Below are positions 38,317 to 47,726 of a stretch of DNA of 64,000 nucleotides, piece by piece. This stretch comes from JACVRX01 sp963831385 (GTDB lineage: Bacteria > Actinomycetota > Actinomycetes > Jiangellales > Jiangellaceae): positions 186,001 through 250,000 of the forward strand of contig CAWHPW010000013.1 in assembly GCA_963831385.1 (NCBI GenBank). Direction: 5' to 3'. The notes beneath the pieces are model-generated. The model did no database searches and had not been told where the DNA came from. It saw only the letters and a list, made by a program, of their open reading frames with translations. A program made the translations under genes and the position numbers. Within the stretch, counting starts at the first letter, position 1; every line of letters starts with the position of its first letter.

Positions 38317-39224
38317 ACCGCGCTACCCGGGTCACTGTCCCGGCGACGAGCGCGAATCTCGGGCCGGGCTTCGACGCCTTGGGCCTTGCTCTCGACCTGC
38401 ACGACGTCATCGAGGCGCACACCGTCCCGGCTGAGCCGGGCGGGTCGTTGACCGTCGCTGTCGAGGGATTCGGCGCGGACGACCTTCCCCGGGACGCGTC
38501 ACATCTGGTCGTCCAAGCGATGCACGTCGTCTTCAAGCTGGCCGGCCAGGAGCCGCCGGCCATCGACCTGCGTTGTGTGAACGGGATTCCGCATGGCCGA
38601 GGTCTCGGGTCGTCGGCGGCTGCGATCGTCGCCGGTGTCCTGGCCGCACGCGCGCTGGTCGAAGGTGGTCCGGACCTGGTGGACGACGAGGCCGTGCTGG
38701 CGGTCGCCGCTGGCCTCGAAGGCCACCCGGACAATGTCGCCCCGTGTCTGCTCGGCGGGTTGACCCTGGCCTGGAACCCTGGCGAGCGAGCCAGGGCCAT
38801 CCGCCTCGACGTCCACCCGGACGTGCGGCCGGTCCTGTGCGTTCCCGACCAGACCCTGCCGACTGAAACAGCCCGGGGGTTGCTGCCCGAGGTAGTCCCG
38901 CACGCGGACGCCTCGCGCAATGCAGCCCGGGCGGCGCTTCTCATCGAGGCGCTGCGTAACCGGCCCGATCTGCTCTGGGATGCCACGGAGGACCACCTAC
39001 ACCAGAACTACCGGGCCGAAGCGATGCCCGAAACGTCGGCGTTGGTGGCGCGCTTGCGCTCGAGCGGGCTGCCGGCAGTGGTATCCGGCGCGGGTCCGTC
39101 GGTGCTCGTGCTTGCCGGACTATCGGACACTCTCGCCGAGGTCCGCGACGTCGTCGGTGCCGGAAGTTGGGACGTCTGGGCGCTCGGGATCGACCACGCC
39201 GGCGCGGTCGTCGACGTCCTCTGA
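38313..39224 (+). CDS. thrB: Homoserine kinase
   Basis: A 303-residue GHMP-family kinase phosphorylating homoserine. The N-terminal SANLGPGFDALGLALDL and the ATP loop GRGLGSSAAAIVAGV are diagnostic, followed by EGHPDNVAPCLLGGLTLAW and the C-terminal VVSGAGPSVLVLA. The ATG overlaps the thrC stop (ATGA). It is the last gene of the threonine operon. Confidence 0.95.
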   Translation: MNRATRVTVPATSANLGPGFDALGLALDLHDVIEAHTVPAEPGGSLTVAVEGFGADDLPRDASHLVVQAMHVVFKLAGQEPPAIDLRCVNGIPHGRGLGSSAAAIVAGVLAARALVEGGPDLVDDEAVLAVAAGLEGHPDNVAPCLLGGLTLAWNPGERARAIRLDVHPDVRPVLCVPDQTLPTETARGLLPEVVPHADASRNAARAALLIEALRNRPDLLWDATEDHLHQNYRAEAMPETSALVARLRSSGLPAVVSGAGPSVLVLAGLSDTLAEVRDVVGAGSWDVWALGIDHAGAVVDVL

Positions 39225-39507
39225 GCCCACCGCGCAATGCCGGTGAGCAGTCAACGCTGTTGACGTCCGCTGCGCGTGTTATTCTCAGGGACGCACCGAT
39301 GCCCTCCGGGCTGGTAGCCACTCTCCTGACGCGGGTTCGTCCCGCCGCAGGACACCGTGAAGCTCGTACCTCACCACGTACGGTCGGGCCGTACCGAGGG
39401 GGATAACAACCCGCAGCGCCGCGTGCACACCCGCATCCGAGGTTCTTGCCTCGGAGCGATCCACGCGTCGGCTCTCTGGCCGGCGCCGGTCCAGGGAAGG
39501 ACCCTGA
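39225..39507 (+). promoter_or_regulatory. Leader region of rho
   Basis: A 283-base stretch without a gene. A -10-like TATTCT lies at 39280-39285 with TTGACG at 39260-39265, but the gap is only 14 bases, so the promoter is uncertain. Two hairpins follow: GTACGG/CCGTAC (39378-39394, 5-base loop) and CCGAGG/CCTCGG (39437-39454, 6-base loop). A long structured leader is expected for rho, which is known in several bacteria to limit its own transcript. No riboswitch consensus was recognised. Confidence 0.45.
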
Positions 39508-41394
39508 GTGACAGACACTGAACTGACCGGAGTCCCGGGCCAGCCGCCCGAGACCCCCTCCGACGACGTCGCGGATAGGCCCCGACGTCGCCGTGCCGGC
39601 GGACTCGACGGGATGGTCCTCGCCGAACTCCAGCAACTTGCCGGCAGCCTCGGCATCACCGGAACCGGCCGCATGCGAAAGGGCCAGCTCGTCGAAGCGA
39701 TTCGCGCCGCCCAGGGCAGCGGAACCGGCGGGGCGGATGACGGCAGGCCAGCAGCCGTGACCGAGCCGACATCCTCGGGCTATGCGAGCGGGCAAGCGCC
39801 GAGCCAGCCCGCACCACCGCGATCCGATGATCGCGAGACGGAGTCGGTCGATCGCGACCGTGCGGACATGACGACAGACCTCCGCACCGCCGACCGTGCC
39901 GCCGTCCGCTCCGATGAGCGTGTTGACGACCGCACGGACGTCCGTACCGACGACCGCTCCGACGAGCGCGTCGACGATGAGGGCCGCGGAAACCAGCCCC
40001 GATCCGAACGACCCGACCAGCAGGACGGCCGCACCGGTGCGCCGCTCGAGCGTCGCGACGATGGGGAGGGGCGCGGCGGAGACCGCCGGCCGGCGGGCCA
40101 GCAAAGCCAGCGCGACGACGACGATGACGGCGACCGCCGCAACCGTCGGCGTCGGCGGGATCGGCGCGGCAGCAACCGTGATCGGGACCGCCGCGCGGGC
40201 GGCGGCCGCGACCGGGTCGACGAGCCGTCGGTGACCGAGGACGACGTCCTCATCCCGGTGGCCGGGATCCTCGACATCCTCGACAACTACGCTTTCGTGC
40301 GGACCTCCGGGTACCTGCCCGGCCCGAACGATGTCTACGTCTCCTTGGCGATGGTCCGGCGCAACGGGCTCCGTAAGGGTGACGCCGTCACCGGTGTTGT
40401 CCGGCAGCCGCGCGAGGGCGAGAAGCAGCAGAAATTCAATGCCCTCGTCCGGGTCGACACCGTCAACGGAGCCGATCCGGAGACCGAGCAGCACCGGCCG
40501 GAGTTCGCCAAGCTCACCCCGTTGTATCCGCAGGACCGGCTCCGGCTGGAGACCGAACCCGGCATCGCATCGACCCGGGTGATCGACCTGGTGGCCCCGA
40601 TCGGCAAGGGGCAGCGCGGGCTGATCGTCTCGCCGTCAAAGGCCGGCAAGACGCTGATCCTGCAGGCGATTGCCAACGCGATCACCACGAACAACCCGGA
40701 GACCCACCTCATGGTCGTGCTCGTCGACGAGCGCCCTGAGGAGGTCACCGACATGCAGCGCGCCGTGAAGGGAGAGGTGATCGCCTCGACCTTCGACCGG
40801 CCGGCCGAGGACCACACCACGGTGGCCGAGCTGGCCATCGAGCGGGCCAAGCGGCTGGTCGAGCTCGGCGGGGACGTCGTGGTCCTGCTCGACTCGATTA
40901 CCCGGCTGGGCCGTGCCTACAACTTGGCCGCACCGGCCAGCGGCCGGATCCTCTCCGGTGGCGTCGACTCCAGCGCGTTGTACCCGCCGAAACGCTTCTT
41001 CGGAGCCGCCCGGAACATCGAGCACGGCGGCTCGCTGACGATCATCTCCACAGCGCTGGTCGAGACCGGCTCGCGAATGGACGAGGTGATCTTCGAGGAG
41101 TTCAAGGGCACCGGCAACATGGAGCTCCGGCTGCGCCGTGACCTGGCCGACAAGCGGATCTTCCCTGCGGTCGACGTCGACGCGTCGGGCACCCGCCGGG
41201 AAGAGATCCTGGTGTCCAAGGAAGAACTGGCGGTCATGTGGCAGCTGCGCCGGGTGCTCTCAGCGCTGGACCCGCAGCAGGCCATCGAGCTGCTGCTGGA
41301 CAAGCTCAAGTCGACCCGGAGCAACATCGAGTTCCTCATGCAGGTGCAGAAGACGACGCCGACATTGCTCACCAGCACTCGCGAGGAAGACTGA
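39508..41394 (+). CDS. rho: Transcription termination factor Rho with long insertion
   Basis: A 628-residue hexameric RNA helicase. The N-terminal helical domain (LDGMVLAELQQLAGSLGITG) is followed by a long low-complexity insertion (about residues 75-245). Within it, residues 121-161 carry short repeats such as SDERVDDRTDVRTDDRSDER, and an Arg/Gly/Asp-rich part follows. The RNA-binding cold-shock-like domain (ILDILDNYAFVRTSGYLPGP) and the ATPase with Walker A PSKAGKTLI (about 375-382), VVLVDERPEEVTDM and DSITRLGRAYN follow. Insertions of this type are known in actinobacterial Rho. GTG start. Confidence 0.96.
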   Translation: MTDTELTGVPGQPPETPSDDVADRPRRRRAGGLDGMVLAELQQLAGSLGITGTGRMRKGQLVEAIRAAQGSGTGGADDGRPAAVTEPTSSGYASGQAPSQPAPPRSDDRETESVDRDRADMTTDLRTADRAAVRSDERVDDRTDVRTDDRSDERVDDEGRGNQPRSERPDQQDGRTGAPLERRDDGEGRGGDRRPAGQQSQRDDDDDGDRRNRRRRRDRRGSNRDRDRRAGGGRDRVDEPSVTEDDVLIPVAGILDILDNYAFVRTSGYLPGPNDVYVSLAMVRRNGLRKGDAVTGVVRQPREGEKQQKFNALVRVDTVNGADPETEQHRPEFAKLTPLYPQDRLRLETEPGIASTRVIDLVAPIGKGQRGLIVSPSKAGKTLILQAIANAITTNNPETHLMVVLVDERPEEVTDMQRAVKGEVIASTFDRPAEDHTTVAELAIERAKRLVELGGDVVVLLDSITRLGRAYNLAAPASGRILSGGVDSSALYPPKRFFGAARNIEHGGSLTIISTALVETGSRMDEVIFEEFKGTGNMELRLRRDLADKRIFPAVDVDASGTRREEILVSKEELAVMWQLRRVLSALDPQQAIELLLDKLKSTRSNIEFLMQVQKTTPTLLTSTREED

Positions 41395-41402
41395 GGTCCG
41401 GC

Positions 41403-42128
41403 TCAGTCGGCCTTCTTCCGGCGGGCCACGACTGTGGTGTTGGACTTCGCCACCATGTGACTGGCCAGCCTGCTCAACTCCTGCCGCACGTCGTCGACCT
41501 GGGCAATCTCGACGCCGGGCTGCCGTTGCAGCATCGCGAGCAGCTGGCCGCTGCTGTAGTACGACACCACCGGCGCGCCGAGGTTGTTCCAGTAGTCGCC
41601 GATCGGCAGCCGCCGGTGAAAGATCTTCGACAGCACGGTCTTGGCCCAGAACAGCGCGAAGACCGGAGCCCGAGGCCTGAACGTGGGCTCCATGACGATC
41701 AGGTGACCGCCCGGCCGCACCAGCTCGAGCGCGTTCGACACGGCGCGGACCGCCGCGCGGTGGGACATCCGCCGGGTCGGTCCGACGAGGTGGTGCAGGA
41801 CAGCCGCCATGACAGCGAAGTCGAACCTGCCACGGAAGCGCTCCACTATCGCCTCGTCCAACACCGACGCGCGATACACCTCGGCCGCGACCGCCTGCTT
41901 GGTGAGTTCGACGCAGCGCTCGCTGACGTCGAGGCCGACCAGGTGGGTGATCTTGGTCGCCTCGGCGATGTGCGCGAGAACATTGCCGGTGCCGCATCCG
42001 ATGTCGATCAATGACGGGTTGGGTCCCATGTGCCCTTTGATAAAGGCAACCGCCGGCTGGAGGCGGGCTGCGCTGTAGTCGTGTGCGTGGTCCTCGAAGT
42101 ATTCGACGGTGGCCCGGTCGTCGGACAT
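41403..42128 (-). CDS. SAM-dependent methyltransferase
   Basis: A 241-residue class I methyltransferase. The SAM-binding motif is LIDIGCGTGNVLAHIAEA, with the acidic residue in VGLDVSERCVEL and the post-motif FAVMAAVLHHL. Motif IV-like RPGGHLIVMEP follows. The substrate is unknown; the small-molecule methyltransferase type fits best. It converges with rho (8 bp apart). ATG 42128 is used; a longer frame to 42251 adds unrelated residues. Confidence 0.85.
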   Translation of the reverse strand: MSDDRATVEYFEDHAHDYSAARLQPAVAFIKGHMGPNPSLIDIGCGTGNVLAHIAEATKITHLVGLDVSERCVELTKQAVAAEVYRASVLDEAIVERFRGRFDFAVMAAVLHHLVGPTRRMSHRAAVRAVSNALELVRPGGHLIVMEPTFRPRAPVFALFWAKTVLSKIFHRRLPIGDYWNNLGAPVVSYYSSGQLLAMLQRQPGVEIAQVDDVRQELSRLASHMVAKSNTTVVARRKKAD

Positions 42129-42307
42129 CTGCGCAGGGTAGAGCGGGCCGCACGGCGAAGCGCGCCGAGGGGGACGGGAATGGGTAGGCGCAGGGGAGTG
42201 TTTGGGAGATTGGCCAGCGTGCTGGCACACTCGTACGTCGGTCCGGTTCACGTCCGCTGCCGTTTCAGGCTCGGGCGACCCGGCGCCACTCGACCGAGGA
42301 GAAACAG

Positions 42308-42529
42308 TTGAAGTCCGGCATTCACCCCGAGTACGTGGAGACCACGGTCACCTGTACCTGTGGCAACACGTTCACCACCCGCAGCACCGCGAAGAACGGC
42401 GTCATCCACGCCGACGTGTGCTCCAACTGTCACCCGTTCTACACGGGCAAGCAGAAGATTCTGGACACCGGCGGGCGGGTCGCCCGATTCGAGTCGCGGT
42501 ACGGCAAGAAGAAGGCAGCCGCCCAGTAG
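42308..42529 (+). CDS. rpmE: Ribosomal protein L31 (zinc type)
   Basis: A 73-residue L31 of the zinc-binding form: Cys16 and Cys18 (TCTCGN), then Cys38 and Cys41 (DVCSNCHPFYTGKQK). It docks on the large subunit at the bridge to 30S. The start is TTG at 42308 after GAGGAGAAACAG; no ATG or GTG fits the family N-terminus. The 180-base gap to the divergent methyltransferase should hold its promoter. Confidence 0.95.
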   Translation: MKSGIHPEYVETTVTCTCGNTFTTRSTAKNGVIHADVCSNCHPFYTGKQKILDTGGRVARFESRYGKKKAAAQ

Positions 42530-42599
42530 CACGATCGACGGGCGTCGGCTTCGGGTTCACCCGGCCGGCGCCCGTCTCATCGTTTCTAGACTTGATGTC

Positions 42600-42679
42600 G
42601 ATCACGTTCACCACCCTGGTCGGTGGATCACCAGGCGCAGGAACCTAGTGAACCGCCGCTGAGCATGGTGAACGTGATC
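42600..42679. repeat. Perfect 14-bp inverted repeat upstream of prfA
   Basis: GATCACGTTCACCA (42600-42613) is exactly inverted as TGGTGAACGTGATC (42666-42679), 52 bases apart. The second arm lies just before the prfA ribosome site, so folding could affect its start. A nearly identical core (TGGTGAACGTGGTCA) occurs at 55366-55380 in the atpD-atpC gap, so this may be a dispersed element. Confidence 0.7.
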
Positions 42680-42700
42680 AACGGCCAGGAAGGAGCGGCG

Positions 42701-43774
42701 GTGTTCGACATGGTCGCCGACATGGTCGCCGAGCACGCCGAGCTCGAACGGCGGCTGGCTGACCCATCGGTGCACGCCGATCCCCAGCTGGCCCGCCGGC
42801 TGGGTCGGCGGTACGCGGAGCTCGGCGCCGTCGTCCGAACCCATGACGAGTGGCGGCGGGCAGAGGGCGACCTACAAGCCGCCCGCGAGCTCGCCGAGCA
42901 CGACGGCGGCTTCGCCGTCGAGGCCGAGCAGCTCGCCATCCACGCTGCGGAGCTCAAGGACCGGCTGCGCAACCTGCTCCTGCCGCGCGACCCCAACGAC
43001 GACCGCGACGTGATCATGGAAATCAAAGCGGGGGAGGGGGGCGAAGAGTCCGCCCTGTTCGCCGCGGATCTGCTGCGCATGTACCTCCGATTCGCCGAGC
43101 GAGCCGGCTGGCGAACCGAGATCCTCGGCGCCGAGGAGTCCGACCTCGGCGGCTACAAGGACGTCTCCGTCGCGGTCAAAGCCAAAGGCACGCCACAGCC
43201 CGGCACCGCTCCGTATGCGCGGCTCAAGTACGAAGGTGGCGTGCACCGGGTGCAGCGGGTCCCGGTCACGGAGAGCCAGGGTCGGATCCATACCTCGGCC
43301 GCCGGCGTGCTCGTTCTTCCGGAAGTCGAAGAAGAGACCGAGGTCGAGATCGACCCGAACGACGTGCGGATCGACGTCTACCGCTCGTCGGGTCCCGGCG
43401 GGCAGAGCGTCAACACCACGGACTCCGCGGTGCGAATCACTCACCTACCGACCGGGATCGTCGTCTCCTGCCAGAACGAGAAGAGCCAACTGCAGAACAA
43501 AGAGCAGGCCATGCGGATCCTGCGGGCCCGGCTGCTCGCCGCGGCCCAGGAAGAAGCCGAGGCCGCCGCGTCGGCGGAGCGGCGTAGCCAGGTTCGCACC
43601 GTGGACCGTTCCGAGCGGGTCCGTACGTACAACTTCCCGGAGAACCGCATCTCCGATCACCGGGTCGGCTTCAAGGCCTACAACCTCGACGCCGTCCTCG
43701 ACGGCGAGCTCGATGCCGTGATCCAGGCGCTGACCGACGCCGACGCCGCGGAACAGCTCTCGGCGCGGACGTGA
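42701..43774 (+). CDS. prfA: Peptide chain release factor 1
   Basis: A 357-residue RF1 that reads UAA/UAG and frees the peptide. The GGQ motif is at residues 233-235 (SSGPGGQSVNTTDSA), preceded by the codon-recognition domain. KAGEGGEESALFAADLLRMY and VHRVQRVPVTESQGR are family blocks. GTG 42701 follows AGGAAGGAG. An upstream open frame to 42623 crosses the inverted repeat and is not used. prmC overlaps its stop. Confidence 0.95.
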   Translation: MFDMVADMVAEHAELERRLADPSVHADPQLARRLGRRYAELGAVVRTHDEWRRAEGDLQAARELAEHDGGFAVEAEQLAIHAAELKDRLRNLLLPRDPNDDRDVIMEIKAGEGGEESALFAADLLRMYLRFAERAGWRTEILGAEESDLGGYKDVSVAVKAKGTPQPGTAPYARLKYEGGVHRVQRVPVTESQGRIHTSAAGVLVLPEVEEETEVEIDPNDVRIDVYRSSGPGGQSVNTTDSAVRITHLPTGIVVSCQNEKSQLQNKEQAMRILRARLLAAAQEEAEAAASAERRSQVRTVDRSERVRTYNFPENRISDHRVGFKAYNLDAVLDGELDAVIQALTDADAAEQLSART

Positions 43775-44637
43775 CGGACGCGAAGCTTCGCCCGGCCGTG
43801 GCAGCCGCCGCCGCACGTCTGACCACGGCTGGGGTGCCTTCGCCCAGGCACGACGCGGAGGTTCTCGCGGCACACGTGCTCGGTGTCGACCGGAAAGAGC
43901 TCGTCCAGCGCGACACGATCGACGAGTTGGCCTACGGCACGTTGGTTGATCGCCGGGCGGCTCGCGAGCCACTGCAGCATCTGACCGGCAAGGCGGCGTT
44001 CCGGCACATCGAGGTAGCGGTCGGGCCGGGCGTGTTCATCCCCCGTCCGGAGACCGAAGCCACGGCGGACGCCGCAATCGAGTACGCGAAGCAGCTCGAC
44101 CAGGCGGTCGTCGCCGATCTCTACGCCGGGTCCGGGGTGATCGCGCTGTCCATCGTCGACGAGGTGCCGGAGGCGACAGTGCACGCCGTCGAAGCGCTCG
44201 ACTCGGCCTTTGGGTGGCTGAAGCGCAACACGGCCGGCACCTCGGTGGTCATCCACCATGCCGACGTCGCCGGTTGCCTCCCCGAGCTGTCCGGCTACGT
44301 CGACGTCGTCGTCGCCAACCCGCCCTACATTCCGATCGGCGCCCACATCCGCGATCCCGAAGTCGCGTCGCACGATCCGGCCCCAGCGCTGTGGTCCGGC
44401 TCCGATGGTCTCGATGCGATGCGCGTCCTGGAGGCCACCGCGGCCCGGTTGCTTCGGCCCGGTGGCTTGTTGGTTGCTGAGCACTCGGACATGCAGGAGG
44501 TATTAGCTCCGACTGTGTTCGTCGAGACGGCCCGCTGGTTCGACATCACCGATCACCACGACCTCGCTGGTAGGCCGCGATACCTCACCGCCCGGCGGGC
44601 CCACGAGGCGGGTCGCCAGCTACATTTCCGGCCGTGA
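43771..44637 (+). CDS. prmC: Release factor glutamine methyltransferase
   Basis: A 288-residue methyltransferase that modifies the Gln of the GGQ motif of release factors. The SAM site is VADLYAGSGVIALSIV and the catalytic motif NPPY is in VVVANPPYIPIGAH. The N-terminal helical domain binds RF1. GTG start overlaps the prfA stop (GTGA) and its own stop overlaps tsaC, so prfA-prmC-tsaC is one tightly coupled operon. Confidence 0.94.
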   Translation: MTDAKLRPAVAAAAARLTTAGVPSPRHDAEVLAAHVLGVDRKELVQRDTIDELAYGTLVDRRAAREPLQHLTGKAAFRHIEVAVGPGVFIPRPETEATADAAIEYAKQLDQAVVADLYAGSGVIALSIVDEVPEATVHAVEALDSAFGWLKRNTAGTSVVIHHADVAGCLPELSGYVDVVVANPPYIPIGAHIRDPEVASHDPAPALWSGSDGLDAMRVLEATAARLLRPGGLLVAEHSDMQEVLAPTVFVETARWFDITDHHDLAGRPRYLTARRAHEAGRQLHFRP

Positions 44638-45290
44638 GCCGAAGCTACGACTGCACCGACGCCCCCGAACGCGCTCGCGGCATCGACGCCGCGATCCGAG
44701 CCGTGCGGCGGGGACGGCTCGTGGTGATGCCAACCGACACGGTGTACGGCATCGGCTGCGATGCCTTCAATGCCGACGCGGTCGCCGCCCTGTTGGCAGC
44801 CAAGGGACGGGGCCGGGACATGCCGGTGCCGGTGCTCGTGGGTTCACCGTCGACGCTGGCTGGAATCTCGGCTCAGTCCGGCGGGGTGGTGAGCGAGCTG
44901 GTCGAGGCATTCTGGCCGGGCGGGCTGACGGTGGTCTGCCGCCAGCAGCCGTCACTGGACTGGGACCTCGGCGACGCGCGCGGCACGGTCGCGGTCAGGA
45001 TGCCGCTGCATCCGGTCGCGATCGAGGTACTTCGGGAAACCGGGCCGATGGCCGTCAGCAGCGCCAACCGGTCCGGTCACCAGCCGGCCCGCTCGGGGGA
45101 GGAGGCGCGCGAACAGCTGGGCGATGCGGTGGCCATCTATCTTGACTCCTTCCCGACGGACGACGACGTGCCGTCGACCATCGTCGACGTCACCGGTCCG
45201 ACGCCGCGAGTGCTTCGGGCCGGCGCGATTTCGCTCGAGCTGCTTCAGGAGGTCGTGCCCGAGACGATTGTGGCCGGCGCGTCGCCGTAG
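44634..45290 (+). CDS. tsaC: L-threonylcarbamoyladenylate synthase
   Basis: A 218-residue YrdC/Sua5 protein making the precursor of tRNA t6A from threonine, bicarbonate and ATP. Conserved blocks are VVMPTDTVYGIGCDAFN, RDMPVPVLVGS, FWPGGLTVVCRQQ, VRMPLHP and AVSSANRSGHQPA. The usual KGR Lys before the RDMPVPV block is replaced by GRGR. GTG start overlaps prmC; glyA starts 43 bp downstream. Confidence 0.93.
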   Translation: MSRSYDCTDAPERARGIDAAIRAVRRGRLVVMPTDTVYGIGCDAFNADAVAALLAAKGRGRDMPVPVLVGSPSTLAGISAQSGGVVSELVEAFWPGGLTVVCRQQPSLDWDLGDARGTVAVRMPLHPVAIEVLRETGPMAVSSANRSGHQPARSGEEAREQLGDAVAIYLDSFPTDDDVPSTIVDVTGPTPRVLRAGAISLELLQEVVPETIVAGASP

Positions 45291-45333
45291 AGTGGGCCCG
45301 CCGCCCATCTGCTGTCGCTTTCCGGGAGCTGTC

Positions 45334-46617
45334 ATGACCGATGCCAGGCCGTTCGGGGAGCCCTTCTGGGGCCCGGACTTCTCCGCGCTGCAGGCCGAGG
45401 ACCCAGAGATCGCCAGCGTCGTGCTCGACGAGCTCAGCCGGCTGCGTGGTGGGCTGCAGCTGATCGCCAGCGAAAACCTGACCTCGCCGGCCGTCCTGGC
45501 CGCGCTCGGCTCGACGTTGTCGAACAAGTACGCCGAGGGCTACCCGGGGCGCCGGTATTACGGCGGCTGTGCAGAGGTGGATCGGGCCGAGGAGCTGGGC
45601 ATCGCCCGCGCAAAGGAATTGTTCGGCGCCGAGCATGCCAACCTGCAGCCGCACTCCGGCGCCAGTGCCAACCTGGCCGCGTATGCGGCCTTCACTTTTC
45701 CGGGCGACACCGTACTCGCCATGTCCCTACCCCATGGCGGCCATCTGACCCACGGGTCCAAGGTCAACTTCTCCGGCAAGTGGTTCGACATAGCCACCTA
45801 CGGTGTCGACGAGGAGACCGAGCTGATCGACTACGACGAGGTCCGCGACATCGCCGTCGAGCGTCGGCCCAAGTTGATCATCTGCGGCGCTACGGCCTAT
45901 CCGCGGCTGATCGACTTCGCCGCGTTCCGCGAGATCGCTGACGAGGTCGGCGCGATCCTCATGGTCGATGCCGCGCATTTCATCGGCTTGGTCGCAGGGA
46001 AGGCCATCCCCAGCCCGGTGCCGTACGCGGATGTGGTGACGTTGACGACCCACAAGGTGCTGCGCGGCCCGCGCGGCGGGATGATCGTGTGCAAGGAGGA
46101 GCACGCCAAGAAGATCGACAAGGCGGTGTTCCCGTTCAGCCAGGGTGGCCCGCTGATGCACGCCGTCGCGGCGAAAGCAGTCGCTCTGCGGGAGGCGCTG
46201 AAGCCGGAGTTCCAGACATACGCGCGGCAGGTCATCGCCAACTGCCAGGCACTGGCCGACGGTCTGGCGGCCGAAGGCATGCGGCCGGTGTCAGGCGGCA
46301 CCGACACCCACTTGTCGCTGATCGACTTGCGCCCACTCGGCGTCACCGGCGCCGAGGCCGAGACACGCTGCGACGCCGCGCGGATCACGCTGAACAAGAA
46401 CGCCATCCCGTTCGATCCGCAGCCGCCCATGACGGCGTCGGGTATCCGAGTCGGCACGCCGTCGGTCACCACCCAGGGCATGACCGAGGGCGACATGAAA
46501 GAGGTCGCCTCGATGATTGCCCGAGCGGTGCGTGATACCGACGGCAGCGCGGCCGCCGAGGTCGGCGCCGCCGTATCTGCACTGGTCGACAAGCACCCGG
46601 CATACCCGCGCGACTAG
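45334..46617 (+). CDS. glyA: Serine hydroxymethyltransferase
   Basis: A 427-residue PLP enzyme moving a one-carbon unit between serine and tetrahydrofolate. LIASENLTSPAVLAA, KYAEGYPGRRYYGGC, HANLQPHSGASAN and the PLP Lys241 in TLTTHKVLRGPRGGM are diagnostic. Two usual residues differ: TTHKVL in place of TTHKTL, and a Leu start to the loop. ATG 45334 is used; the frame extends upstream to 45124 inside tsaC without family resemblance. Confidence 0.94.
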   Translation: MTDARPFGEPFWGPDFSALQAEDPEIASVVLDELSRLRGGLQLIASENLTSPAVLAALGSTLSNKYAEGYPGRRYYGGCAEVDRAEELGIARAKELFGAEHANLQPHSGASANLAAYAAFTFPGDTVLAMSLPHGGHLTHGSKVNFSGKWFDIATYGVDEETELIDYDEVRDIAVERRPKLIICGATAYPRLIDFAAFREIADEVGAILMVDAAHFIGLVAGKAIPSPVPYADVVTLTTHKVLRGPRGGMIVCKEEHAKKIDKAVFPFSQGGPLMHAVAAKAVALREALKPEFQTYARQVIANCQALADGLAAEGMRPVSGGTDTHLSLIDLRPLGVTGAEAETRCDAARITLNKNAIPFDPQPPMTASGIRVGTPSVTTQGMTEGDMKEVASMIARAVRDTDGSAAAEVGAAVSALVDKHPAYPRD

Positions 46618-46622
46618 GGCCC

Positions 46623-47726
46623 GTGCGCGAATACCTGCTGACCCTGCTGGTCGCCGCCGGCGCCACCTACCTGTTGGTTGCGCTCACCGGGAAGATCGCC
46701 TACGTCGTCGGCGCTGTTCCGCCGACCCGTGACCGCGATGTCCACCGAGCACCCGTCCCCCGCCTGGGCGGCCTGGCCATGCTCGGTGGGCTGCTGTCGG
46801 CCATGTTGGTCGCGAGCTACCTGCCCCGGATGAGCGAGCGCGTCTTCGAGCAATCCAATGACGCACAAGCGCTGGTCACGGCGGCCGCCGTCATCTGCCT
46901 GGTGGGCGTCGCGGACGACATCTGGGGGCTCTCGGCATTGGCCAAGTTCGCCGGCCAGCTGCTCGCCGGCGGGCTGCTGGTGGTGCAGGGCGTCCAGCTG
47001 TTCTGGTTGCCCACCCCGTCGGGGGGAACCTTGGCGCTGGACCAGACCCAGGGCGCCGTTCTCACCGTGCTTCTCGTGGTGGCCACCGCCAACGCGGTGA
47101 ACTTCGTCGACGGTCTAGACGGCCTGGCAGCGGGTGTCGTCGGGATCGGGGCGGCTGCATTCTTCAGCTACGCCTACCTGCTTGCGGTCGAGGGGGGCTT
47201 CTCCCGGCTCACCACCTCGGCACTGATCACCGCGGTGCTCTGCGGCATGTGCGCAGGGTTCCTCCCGCACAACGTGCACCCGGCCCGGAACTTCATGGGT
47301 GACTCGGGCTCGATGTTGATCGGGCTGCTCCTCGCAGCGGGATCGATCAGCTTGACCGGCTCCTTCCCGACGACGCCGGAAAGTGCCACGTTCCTGCTGG
47401 CACTGCTGCCGCTGCTGCTTCCGCTGGCCGTCATCGCGTTGCCGTTCACCGACCTGCTGATGGCCGTGCTCCGACGAACCCGCGCCGGTCGGTCGGTGTT
47501 TGCACCGGACAAACAACACCTGCATCACCGGCTGCTGGAGATCGGACACTCACACGGACGTGCGGTATTCCTGATGTGGGTCTGGGCTGCGCTGGTGTCC
47601 TTCGGCCTGGTCGTGATTGCCCTCGTCGGCGGCTGGACGGCACCGGTCGTGATCGGATTGGCCGTCGTCCTCACCGTGCTGGTCACCACCGGCCATCCCC
47701 GTGCTCTGCTCGGGAACAGCCGCTGA
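46623..47726 (+). CDS. WecA/MraY-type phosphotransferase
   Basis: A 367-residue polytopic membrane enzyme joining a sugar-1-phosphate to undecaprenyl phosphate. About ten helices. Catalytic motifs are VGVADDIWGL (Asp pair), NAVNFVDGLDGLAAG, HNVHPARNFMGDSGS and DKQHLHHRLLEIGHSHGRA. By position (before atp genes) and the Asp-rich motif it is the WecA/Rfe (GlcNAc-1-P) type used for cell-wall linkage polymers rather than MraY. GTG start; the next gene overlaps its stop. Confidence 0.9.
   Translation: MREYLLTLLVAAGATYLLVALTGKIAYVVGAVPPTRDRDVHRAPVPRLGGLAMLGGLLSAMLVASYLPRMSERVFEQSNDAQALVTAAAVICLVGVADDIWGLSALAKFAGQLLAGGLLVVQGVQLFWLPTPSGGTLALDQTQGAVLTVLLVVATANAVNFVDGLDGLAAGVVGIGAAAFFSYAYLLAVEGGFSRLTTSALITAVLCGMCAGFLPHNVHPARNFMGDSGSMLIGLLLAAGSISLTGSFPTTPESATFLLALLPLLLPLAVIALPFTDLLMAVLRRTRAGRSVFAPDKQHLHHRLLEIGHSHGRAVFLMWVWAALVSFGLVVIALVGGWTAPVVIGLAVVLTVLVTTGHPRALLGNSR

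Noticed and set aside
38941..40494. 517-codon minus-strand frame
   Set aside because: Antisense to thrB and rho; repetitive Val/Ala-rich composition comes from the Asp/Arg repeats of Rho read backwards.
45124..45333. N-terminal extension of glyA
   Set aside because: The extra 70 residues lie within tsaC and are Arg/Ser rich; the family start fits ATG 45334.
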